From the NCBI GenBank assembly GCA_027294925.1, contig JAPULM010000514.1, forward strand, positions 1 through 5,831: a stretch of 5,831 nt of DNA, read 5' to 3'. Position 1 is the first letter of the stretch. Each line of letters opens with the position of its first letter. The stretch comes from a bacterium (GTDB lineage: Bacteria; Tectomicrobia; Entotheonellia; Entotheonellales; Entotheonellaceae). The notes under the pieces are model-generated. The model saw nothing but the letters and a program-made list of their open reading frames with translations. It was not told the DNA's origin and did not search any database. Positions 1-5,800 of this stretch are shown here, piece after piece. A program made the position numbers and the translations under genes.

Positions 1-383
1 CCGCCATGCTGACCCGGCTTTATCAGAATTTGCTAAGTAACGCCTTGAAATTCTGCGTCGCCCAACGCCCTGTGGTTCATCTGACCGCCAAGCAACAAGA
101 TGGGCAATTGGTGTTTGGGGTGCATGATAATGGTATTGGGATAGAGCTTGAATACCAAAAACAAATTTTTATGCCTTTCAAACGTCTACACGGCCGCGGT
201 GAATATGAAGGCACAGGCATTGGGCTCGCTATTTGCCGAAAAACGATCAAACGCCATGGCGGTCGGATATGGGTGGAGTCAAGCCCGGGACAAGGCGCAC
301 ATCTTAGATTTACCCTATCCGATTGTCGAGAAGAAGAATACCTCTACCCTTTTCTTACCCTTACTGGAAATGGCGAAGACTGA
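1..383 (+). CDS. Sensor histidine kinase, C-terminal ATP-binding domain (5' end outside window)
   Basis: This is the end of a two-component sensor kinase, which autophosphorylates a histidine and passes the phosphate to a response regulator. The reading frame is open to the window edge (codons start at base 3), so the sensory part and the phospho-accepting histidine (H-box) lie upstream and are not seen. Visible HATPase_c motifs, in order, are the N-box (LYQNLLSNALKF, bases 21-56), the G1 box (DNGIGI), the F-box (IFMPFKRLH), the G2 box (GTGIGLAI) and the closing GGRIWVESSPGQG strand. The RLHGR-EYEGTGIGLAICRK pattern resembles PAS- or phytochrome-type hybrid sensors. After the usual FTLS end there is a tail of about 20 residues (DCREEEYLY...). 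No response regulator follows. The gene ends 4 nt from the stop of the convergent small gene. The family is secure; the signal it senses is unknown. Confidence 0.93.
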   Translation, partial: AMLTRLYQNLLSNALKFCVAQRPVVHLTAKQQDGQLVFGVHDNGIGIELEYQKQIFMPFKRLHGRGEYEGTGIGLAICRKTIKRHGGRIWVESSPGQGAHLRFTLSDCREEEYLYPFLTLTGNGED

Positions 384-387
384 CGGG

Positions 388-654
388 TCAGGGCGAGGAC
401 GAGGAGCGATAGGCTGCAAAAACAATATTCCGAATCGCTTGCCGTGCGCTTATCAGGCCTGCTAAAAAACCGTCTTCATAATTGAACATCGTGTCACCAG
501 CAACCTCCGGATAGTCTTGTGGATCTTGCATCTCTTGCGGGGTCAGATGCGGTAGGATATCCAGGGCAACTTCTACCACTTTTTCTCGTTGTTGGTCGAC
601 CAAGCGCTCAAATACCGCTTCGATGTCAGTGAAAATGTTCTCTGCTGCCGCCAT
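388..654 (-). CDS. Small acidic conserved-looking protein of unknown function (88 aa)
   Basis: I do not recognise this protein family. The 88-residue product has no signal peptide and no clear membrane segment. It is acidic through most of its length and looks mainly helical, with a charged N-terminal helix (DIEAVFERLVDQQREKVVEVA), a Pro/Asp/Gln-rich middle (LTPQEMQDPQDYPE), a FNYEDGFLAGLISARQAIRN segment, and a short Arg/Ser/Pro tail. Coding is supported by a strong ribosome site: on the minus strand, GGAGG ends 4 nt before the ATG, with a second AGGAG just upstream. The protein-like composition also argues for it. It runs convergently into the histidine kinase gene with only 4 nt between stops and no terminator in the gap. 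It is probably cytoplasmic. It could be a small regulatory or accessory protein, but nothing here shows that. Confidence 0.75.
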   Translation of the reverse strand: MAAAENIFTDIEAVFERLVDQQREKVVEVALDILPHLTPQEMQDPQDYPEVAGDTMFNYEDGFLAGLISARQAIRNIVFAAYRSSSSP

Positions 655-699
655 AAATCCTCCGCTCCTAAAAAATCTATTTCGTTAATGGGATGTCAT

Positions 700-730
700 A
701 GCCCCCGCTGCCCCGAACGGCGAGCGGGCT
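700..730. repeat. GC-rich imperfect inverted repeat (hairpin) upstream of the 88-aa gene
   Basis: AGCCC-CC-GCT (700-709) pairs with AGCGGGCT (723-730), and GCC (710-712) pairs with GGC (719-721) around a 6-nt loop. This makes an 11-bp stem with two small bulges. Read on the minus strand it would fall in the leader of the small gene, 45 nt before its start. Read on the plus strand it is followed by a T-rich stretch (about 740-748), so it could be a leftover terminator, though no plus-strand gene ends just before it. Confidence 0.45.
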
Positions 731-783
731 GATTTACCCCTTTTCTTTCAACTCCGCATTCCGCATTAGTGCCTCTCAGCCTG

Positions 784-812
784 CTTATATATGCGAGCCA
801 AAGGCGGAGAAA
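784..812 (-). promoter_or_regulatory. Possible sigma-70-like promoter for the 88-aa gene
   Basis: On the minus strand a TATAAG hexamer (784-789) lies 17 nt downstream of TTTCTC (807-812). The -10 is good and the -35 is poor. Transcription would start near 777 and give a leader of about 120 nt containing the GC-rich hairpin at 700-730. This is pattern matching only. Confidence 0.25.
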
Positions 813-874
813 CTTTTGTCCAGGCAACTTATACGTCTGTTTCTGTATCATACGATATATCATAGCCTCCCTGC

Positions 875-1286
875 ATGGAGATGGCTTTGCTTGCCCCGCC
901 CTCTCCAACGTTAATCGCTAACATGGAGGCGTCGGGCGCCGAGATTTTCCATGTCTATGGCCTGACTGAGACCTATGGGCCGCATAGTGTGTGTGCTTGG
1001 CAGGAGGTATGGGACGAATTGCCGGCTGATGAACGGGCGCACAAGAAAGCCCGACAAGGGGTGCCTTACGTGCTGTCTGAAGAGATGCGCGTGGTGGATG
1101 AGCAGATGCAAGATGTCCCACGCGACGCTGCAACCATGGGTGAAGTGATCATGCGTGGCAAAAATGTGATGAAGGGTTATTACGAGCAACCGGAGGCAAC
1201 AGACGAGGCATTTCGCGACGGCTGGTTCCATAGTGGTGATCTTGCCGTAATGCATCCCAATGGCTACATTTGAGTTACGAGACCGT
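875..1286 (+). pseudogene. Acyl-CoA synthetase (AMP-forming) relic, truncated at both ends and frameshifted
   Basis: This is a fragment of an AMP-binding fatty-acyl/medium-chain acyl-CoA ligase, which activates a carboxylic acid to acyl-AMP and then to acyl-CoA. From about base 893 it matches the middle of the family: APPSPTLI, HVYGLTETYGP (the adenylate-binding YGxTE motif, bases 956-970), the ARQGV segment, GEVIMRGKNVMKGYY, and GWFHSGDLA (from 1220, with the conserved ribose-binding Asp). It lacks the N-terminal part with the TSGTTGxPK phosphate loop and the C-terminal catalytic-lysine domain. At 1268-1273 the frame stops (ATT TGA). Removing one T from the TTT run at 1269-1271 restores GYI-ELRDR, the expected continuation, up to about 1286, after which similarity is lost. 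An in-frame TAG lies at 863-865 and no ribosome site precedes 875. Family members are usually above 500 residues, so this cannot be a functional ligase. Confidence 0.87.
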
Positions 1287-1526
1287 AGACCTCGACGGGC
1301 GAAATTAAAAAATTCGAGTTGCGTGAAAAAGAGTGGCAGGGTTACCAATCACGCATTCACTAAGGCAACCGGTGAAGCGCCGTGAACCCCTCTTAAGTTT
1401 TCTTTTGAGGTGCCGATAAGTCCCTTGGTAAAAGCACCCCTTTTTCATACTAAGACATAGCCAAGATGGGGCCTGCTGGGGAAACGACACGCCCGTTTTT
1501 ATATCTCCCATTCGAAGGCATTACGC
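1287..1526. other. Intergenic stretch upstream of the GAF-ATPase gene; weak promoter candidates only
   Basis: About 240 bases with no convincing gene. The frame resumed after the relic's frameshift stays open to a TGA at 1383-1385, but its residues no longer resemble an acyl-CoA synthetase. A near-palindrome lies at 1300-1316. Two poor sigma-70-like pairs are visible: TTGAGG (1405-1410) with TAAAAG (1429-1434, 18-nt spacer), and TTGGTA (1425-1430) with TACTAA (1448-1453, 17-nt spacer). Either could drive the downstream ATPase gene, but neither is strong. A GAAGG ribosome site is at 1514-1518. Confidence 0.4.
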
Positions 1527-3863
1527 ATGATGCAGCGAGAAGAGGCTTTTGACGCCACGTTACCTGGTGTAATTCCAAAAGGACAACCGAGCCTACGGGC
1601 AAACTTAGATCTTATTGTTGATAAAATTCACGCTGCCACAAGCACAGACGACCTTTTCCTGCAGCTTGGGGAGGACCTGCGTGACCTTTTTGGCGTTGAA
1701 CAAATTACACTCTATGCCGTTGATCGCGAAAAACGGGAGCTGTATTCGAGATTTCTGCTCGATCCTCTCGAGGACGTTCAGGAAATTCGTGTGTCGATTG
1801 ACGATCGGAGTATTTCAGGTTTCTGCGCCCGCTATGGCAAAGTCATCAATATTGGCGATGCATACGACGAAGGCGAATTAACCAAGTTCAGCCCCAATTT
1901 GTCCTTTGATCGTTCCTGGGATGAGCGTAGCGGTTTTCGCACCCGGCAGATTCTAGCCCTGCCTATTTTATACGAACGTAAGTATTTGATGGGCATTTTG
2001 TTATTGCTCAACCGGCGCCAAGAAGGCAGATTTACGGAGCAAGAAGAAAAGGTCGCGTGTGAGATTGCTATCACGTTGAGTATTGCCATGCGCGACCATT
2101 ATCAAATGGGGCAACCCAATGCGCCGCGACGCTCGAGCAAGTTCGGATATTTGCTCGAACAGCAATTGATTAGCCCAGAGGAACTCGATAGCGCCCTTGC
2201 CGATGCGCGTCGCAAAAAACAAGATGTGGAGACGGTGCTGATCGACCAGTACCGAGTGCCCAAAGCCGAGGTCGGCAAAGCCCTCAGCGCCTTCTACGGC
2301 TGCCCCTTTGTCGAATACGACGAAAAGCTCAGCATCGACCCCTCCCTGCTCAAAGGCATCAACTTCGACTACCTCAAAACCAACCGCTGGGTGCCCTTGC
2401 GACGCGAGGATGACACCGTCGACATCTTGGTCGACAACCCCAAAGACCTGCAAAAAATCGAGCATATCCATCTGCTCATGAAAGGCTGTACGCTACGCTT
2501 CTTTGTCGGCTTGCAAAAAGACATTTTGCAGTTTCTCTACAGCGCCAGCGGTAAGCACCATATGCTCAACTCGATTGAGGATATCCTGGGTGAACTGAGC
2601 GATGACAGCGCTGACAGCGAGGTCAGCTTGGACGACGACCCGGGCATGGAAGCGATTAACGAAGACGACAGCGCCGTGGTGCGCCTGGCCAATCAAATCA
2701 TCGTCGATGCCTACAACCGGGGTGCTTCCGACATTCACATTGAGCCCTACACGGCCCGTCAAGACACCGTGGTGCGCATCCGCATAGACGGTCAGTGCCG
2801 GGAATACCAACGCATTCCCCCGAGCTACCGGCGCGCCCTGGTGTCACGCTTGAAAATCATGGCGCGTCTCGACATTGCCGAGCGCCGCAAACCGCAAGAC
2901 GGCAAGATTAAATTCCGCCTACCGACGCGGCGCGAGATTGAACTGCGAGTGGCCACCATTCCTACCACCAACGGCAACGAAGACGTGGTGATGCGTATTT
3001 TGGCTGCCGCCGAACCTATGCCAATGGAACAGTTGCACATGACGCCACGCAATTTGAAAAATTTTAGCGAGATCATCAAGCGGCCCTATGGCTTGGTGTT
3101 GGTGGTGGGGCCGACCGGCTCTGGTAAAACCACCACCTTGCACTCGGCGCTTGGTGCCATCAATACACCGGACCGCAAGATCTGGACGGCGGAAGACCCA
3201 GTGGAAATCACCCAATACGGACTGCGTCAGGTGCAGGTCAACGCGCGTATCGGTTTCACCTTTGCCGCGGCCATGCGAGCCTTTTTACGGGCCGACCCGG
3301 ACGTCGTAATGGTGGGTGAGATGCGTGATGAAGAGACCGCTCACATCGGCATTGAAGCGTCCCTCACCGGTCACCTGGTGTTCAGCACGTTGCATACCAA
3401 CAGCTCGGTAGAGACGGTGACCCGGTTGTTGGACATGGGGCTTGATCCCTTTAACTTTGCCGATGCCTTGCTGGGGGTATTGGCGCAACGTTTGGTGCGC
3501 ACCTTGTGTAGCGCCTGTAAAGAAGCTTACCATCCACCTGAAGACGTCTATCAGGAGTTGGAGGCAGTGTATGGGGGTGAAGCCTGGGCGGCGCTTAAGA
3601 AGCCGTACAACGATGATTTTGAGTTACACCGGGCAGTAGGTTGTACGGAATGCGGCAATACGGGATACAAAGGGCGTGTCGCGATTCACGAGTTGTTGAT
3701 CAACTCGGAAACGGTCAAGCAGTTGATCCAGGCTCGGGCGCGGGTGGTCGATATTGTGAAGGTGGCGCAGCAAGAAGGCATGATCAAGCTGGTTCAAGAT
3801 GGGGTGTTCAAGGTGCTTGATGGATGGACCGACATTGCGCAGATACGGGCGGTGGCAAAATAG
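1527..3863 (+). CDS. GAF-MshEN-GspE/PilB-family secretion or pilus assembly ATPase
   Basis: A cytoplasmic hexameric ATPase of the type II secretion/type IV pilus class, which powers pilin or pseudopilin polymerisation. Domains in the 778 residues: a GAF-like sensory domain (about 25-190), a GSPII_E_N/MshEN domain (about 203-335), an acidic linker (about 347-382) and the ATPase (about 383-778). ATPase motifs are ASDIHIEP (400-407), Walker A GPTGSGKTT (528-536), Asp box TAEDPVE (554-560), Walker B DPDVVMVGEMRD (590-601), His box GHLVFSTLHTN (615-625), and a zinc-binding tetracysteine C661-x2-C664 / C706-x2-C709. All catalytic residues appear intact. The first MshEN c-di-GMP motif is degenerate (KFGYLLEQQLIS at 205-216, one residue short and lacking the second Gly). 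Typical GspE/PilB proteins are about 500-570 residues; the GAF part explains the excess. The start is ATG 1527, with GAAGG 8 nt upstream; ATG 1530 is equally possible. No other pilus or secretion genes are nearby, so the machine it serves is unknown. Confidence 0.95.
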   Translation: MMQREEAFDATLPGVIPKGQPSLRANLDLIVDKIHAATSTDDLFLQLGEDLRDLFGVEQITLYAVDREKRELYSRFLLDPLEDVQEIRVSIDDRSISGFCARYGKVINIGDAYDEGELTKFSPNLSFDRSWDERSGFRTRQILALPILYERKYLMGILLLLNRRQEGRFTEQEEKVACEIAITLSIAMRDHYQMGQPNAPRRSSKFGYLLEQQLISPEELDSALADARRKKQDVETVLIDQYRVPKAEVGKALSAFYGCPFVEYDEKLSIDPSLLKGINFDYLKTNRWVPLRREDDTVDILVDNPKDLQKIEHIHLLMKGCTLRFFVGLQKDILQFLYSASGKHHMLNSIEDILGELSDDSADSEVSLDDDPGMEAINEDDSAVVRLANQIIVDAYNRGASDIHIEPYTARQDTVVRIRIDGQCREYQRIPPSYRRALVSRLKIMARLDIAERRKPQDGKIKFRLPTRREIELRVATIPTTNGNEDVVMRILAAAEPMPMEQLHMTPRNLKNFSEIIKRPYGLVLVVGPTGSGKTTTLHSALGAINTPDRKIWTAEDPVEITQYGLRQVQVNARIGFTFAAAMRAFLRADPDVVMVGEMRDEETAHIGIEASLTGHLVFSTLHTNSSVETVTRLLDMGLDPFNFADALLGVLAQRLVRTLCSACKEAYHPPEDVYQELEAVYGGEAWAALKKPYNDDFELHRAVGCTECGNTGYKGRVAIHELLINSETVKQLIQARARVVDIVKVAQQEGMIKLVQDGVFKVLDGWTDIAQIRAVAK

Positions 3864-3888
3864 AGGTATTCGACAAAACGTGTTCATA

Positions 3889-3917
3889 TTGAGGTTTTCC
3901 CCATCCGGTGTTACACT
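3889..3917 (+). promoter_or_regulatory. Predicted sigma-70-like promoter of the mltA-family gene
   Basis: TTGAGG (3889-3894) and TACACT (3912-3917) are separated by exactly 17 nt, and a TG one base before the -10 (TGtTACACT) makes it extended -10-like. Transcription would start near 3924, about 50 nt before the ATG. Both hexamers match consensus at 4 of 6 positions. Confidence 0.5.
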
Positions 3918-3930
3918 GCTTTAAGCAGTG
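3914..3930. promoter_or_regulatory. Perfect palindrome overlapping the -10 and start site (possible operator)
   Basis: CACTGCTT-T-AAGCAGTG is a perfect 8-bp inverted repeat around one central base. It overlaps the predicted -10 and transcription start of the lytic transglycosylase gene, the usual place for a repressor site. It lacks a following T-tract, so it is unlikely to be the terminator of the upstream ATPase gene. No regulator gene is adjacent. Confidence 0.45.
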
Positions 3931-3974
3931 ATTGATTCATCTTTGTACGAAACCAGCCACACAATGAGGGCTTA

Positions 3975-5108
3975 ATGGTGCGTGGTGCTGGGTGCCGTCC
4001 TAGAGCCTATTCTGTATGGGCACGATGCACTGTTTTTATTCTGCTTCTGTTGCTGCACCGAAGTATGGCCCAGCCGATAAAAACAGGTCGGATTTGGTTG
4101 CCGGCGCCTCATCCCTCCATGTTTGAGGATGATCTGGATTTGGCCTCGTTGCGTCTTGCCTTGCAGCGTAGCCTCACCTATCTTCGTCGTATATCCCCTC
4201 AACAAAGACTGCCGTTTGGAGATCGCCGGATTGCTGCTCGTGCGGTGCGCGACACACTCATCGAGTTTGAAAAATTATTGATGCGTATCTCAACCCCGGC
4301 AGCGTTGCAGCATGCATTAGGTGACAAGTTTGAAATGTATCAAGCGGCAGGGCGTGATGGCCGTGGTCGTGTCCTATTTACCGGCTATTATAACATCCGG
4401 GTTGAAGGGCGTCTGCAACCGAGCGCAGACTTTGCCTATCCCATTTATAAACCACCACCTGATTTGCGATCTCCGTACTTGACACGGCGTGAAATTGATG
4501 TCGAAGGTCAGCTACATGGACGCCATCTTGAGTTGGCTTGGTTGCGCGATCCGGTTGAAGGTTTTTTCCTACATGTCCAAGGGTCGGGGCAGATTCAACT
4601 GGCAGACGGAAAAATTTTGCCGGTCGGGTACGCAGCCTCAAACGGCCATCCTTACCGCAGTATCGGACGGCTATTAGTCAAAGAAGGCCGCCTCGATGGC
4701 GCCACACTTTCCCTCCAGCGCCTGCGTCGTTATTTCCGTCAACATCCCGCAGAGCGCAGCCGTGTTTTGAACATGAATCCGCGTTATATTTTTTTCCGCC
4801 GCACCCCTCGAGATCCTAGAGGTCGTTTGCAAGTTGCTCTTGTGCCAGGTCGTTCAATTGCCACGGATGCGCAGCTTTTCCCAGCCGCAGGTCTTGCTTT
4901 GATCCAAACACAGAAGCCCGTTTTCAATGCCCAAGGCGAGATCGTGGCGTGGCGTCCATTTTCACGCTTTGTCTTTAATCATGACACGGGGAGCGCTTTG
5001 CACGGAGCAGGCCGTGTGGACCTCTTTTGGGGCAGCGGGGCAATCGCTGAAATGGCGGCGGGGCATATGAAGCATCCTGGACGCCTCTTTTTCTTATTGA
5101 AACGTTGA
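3975..5108 (+). CDS. mltA: MltA-family membrane-bound/periplasmic lytic murein transglycosylase
   Basis: A lytic transglycosylase that cuts the MurNAc-GlcNAc bond of peptidoglycan in the periplasm, leaving 1,6-anhydro-MurNAc ends. The 377 residues start with a signal peptide: basic n-region (about 1-18), hydrophobic core TVFILLLLLH (19-28) and likely cleavage after SMA near residue 32. MltA hallmarks are LFTGYY (134-139), YLTRREID, HVQGSGQIQLADG (Q202-G205), GYAASNGHPYRSIG (218-231), NPRYIFFR, and the C-terminal barrel segment HDTGSALHG (D337) followed by VDLFWGSG. D349 in that last motif matches the position of the catalytic Asp of E. coli MltA (D308 of the mature enzyme, from memory). Unlike E. 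coli MltA, I see no usable lipobox, so it may be soluble or held by an uncleaved N-terminus. The ribosome site is GAGGG, 4 nt before ATG 3975; GTG 3978 is an alternative start. It follows the ATPase gene by 111 nt and has its own promoter candidate. Confidence 0.93.
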   Translation: MVRGAGCRPRAYSVWARCTVFILLLLLHRSMAQPIKTGRIWLPAPHPSMFEDDLDLASLRLALQRSLTYLRRISPQQRLPFGDRRIAARAVRDTLIEFEKLLMRISTPAALQHALGDKFEMYQAAGRDGRGRVLFTGYYNIRVEGRLQPSADFAYPIYKPPPDLRSPYLTRREIDVEGQLHGRHLELAWLRDPVEGFFLHVQGSGQIQLADGKILPVGYAASNGHPYRSIGRLLVKEGRLDGATLSLQRLRRYFRQHPAERSRVLNMNPRYIFFRRTPRDPRGRLQVALVPGRSIATDAQLFPAAGLALIQTQKPVFNAQGEIVAWRPFSRFVFNHDTGSALHGAGRVDLFWGSGAIAEMAAGHMKHPGRLFFLLKR

Positions 5109-5133
5109 CTTATCCCTGCAATACAGATGTAAA
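5105..5133 (+). promoter_or_regulatory. Predicted sigma-70-like promoter of the alpha/beta hydrolase-fold gene
   Basis: TTGACT (5105-5110, 5 of 6 consensus) overlaps the stop of the preceding gene and is 17 nt from TGTAAA (5128-5133, 4 of 6). Transcription would begin near 5140, giving a leader of about 37 nt. Confidence 0.45.
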
Positions 5134-5143
5134 CGAATGCGTT

Positions 5144-5165
5144 GTTAGAGCATGATATGCTCAAC
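5144..5165 (+). promoter_or_regulatory. Inverted repeat at the 5' end of the hydrolase leader, abutting the ribosome site
   Basis: GTT-a-GAGCAT-gat-ATGCTC-AAC forms a stem of 6 + 3 bp with one bulged A and a 3-nt loop. It ends directly against the GAGGAGGG ribosome site (5166-5173). It could be an operator just downstream of the start of transcription, or an RNA hairpin that stabilises the message or influences ribosome access. Confidence 0.5.
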
Positions 5166-5176
5166 GAGGAGGGCGT

Positions 5177-5800
5177 ATGCCGTATCTGACGATCAATGGC
5201 AAAGATGGTAAACGGCTGGCCTATGCGGTGGAAGGGGAAGGATTCCCTTTGATTTTAGTACCCGCCCTCGATGGCTTGGTCTCCGATTGGGCGCCACAAA
5301 TGCCTTTGCTGGGTGAACTGTGTCGAACGCTTGCCTATGCGTATGATGGACAGGTGAATGTGGCGTGTGCTACTGTTCCTATTCAGCTTCCGGCTCGGGT
5401 TCAAGATCTTGAGATACTGCTTGGTTATGTGGATATTGAACGTGCTTATCTTGCCGGCTATGCGGATGGCGGGTTTGTCGCGTTACAGATGGCTTTGTCT
5501 AGTCCAAAACGTGTTGAAGGATTGTTATTGATTGGTGTTGACATGGCGCGGCCTGAAGACCATTTGGACGCTTTGACTGTTCCCACTTGTGTATTTGTAG
5601 GTGAAATGGCTGATAATCATGTTAATTGCTCGGCACAGCTGGCTGCCCGTGTGCCGCATGTTGCTCAGTGCATCATCTCCGAGGCGGCAACTGCCCCTCA
5701 TCGAGAGCAACCATTGCGGCTTGCTCATGCTATGCTTGATTTTCTTATACAATGCGAACGTCAGCGCAACCTGGTCCGGGGCGCTTCTTTTTTACTCTAA
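5177..5800 (+). CDS. Alpha/beta hydrolase-fold protein, cap-less and lacking the nucleophile serine
   Basis: A 207-residue alpha/beta hydrolase-fold protein, probably cytoplasmic (no signal peptide). The fold is recognisable from KRLAYAVEGEGFPLILVPALDG (strands 1-3), a VDIERAYLAGYADGG nucleophile elbow, LQMALSSPKRVEGLLLIG after it, VPTCVFVGEMAD (late strand with a possible acid Asp) and APHREQP with the expected catalytic His (H175). Two things are odd. The elbow reads G94-Y-A96-D-G98, where active relatives have G-x-S-x-G (often GYSDGG), so the nucleophile is Ala; the codon GCG (5462-5464) is one base from TCG. The usual HG oxyanion motif reads PALDG. The cap region normally inserted before VPTxxxVG is almost absent, which explains the short length (relatives are about 250-280). 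The reading frame is intact, with a strong GAGGAGGG ribosome site. It is best read as a non-catalytic or repurposed homologue, or a gene early in decay. Confidence 0.85.
   Translation: MPYLTINGKDGKRLAYAVEGEGFPLILVPALDGLVSDWAPQMPLLGELCRTLAYAYDGQVNVACATVPIQLPARVQDLEILLGYVDIERAYLAGYADGGFVALQMALSSPKRVEGLLLIGVDMARPEDHLDALTVPTCVFVGEMADNHVNCSAQLAARVPHVAQCIISEAATAPHREQPLRLAHAMLDFLIQCERQRNLVRGASFLL

Noticed and set aside
696..908. Minus-strand 70-codon frame across the gap before the relic
   Set aside because: It spans the GC-rich hairpin and the relic edge, with an Arg/Gly-rich random-looking translation and no motifs.
1300..1316. Near-palindrome CGAAATT...AATTCG as an insertion-sequence end
   Set aside because: It is short, A/T-rich and mismatched at the centre, with no matching copy at the other edge of the relic and no transposase remnant.
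911..1348. Open frame of 145 codons on the minus strand
   Set aside because: It is antisense to the acyl-CoA synthetase relic, has a His/Arg/Leu-rich composition typical of a shadow frame, and has no recognisable motifs.
1468..1500. Terminator-like GGGC...GCCC followed by GTTTTT
   Set aside because: The stem is only 4 bp with an 18-base loop, and no plus-strand gene ends nearby to need it.
1305..1511. Minus-strand 68-codon frame upstream of the ATPase gene
   Set aside because: Its composition is not protein-like, it shows no family resemblance, and it partly overlaps the relic's edge.
3914..3930. Intrinsic terminator for the ATPase gene
   Set aside because: The palindrome is perfect, but the following bases (ATTGATTCATC) lack a T-run, and the position fits a promoter operator better.
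3975..3995. GAGC resembling a lipobox at residues 4-7 of the MltA homologue
   Set aside because: Only six residues precede the Cys and no hydrophobic core lies before it; the hydrophobic stretch comes later (19-28).
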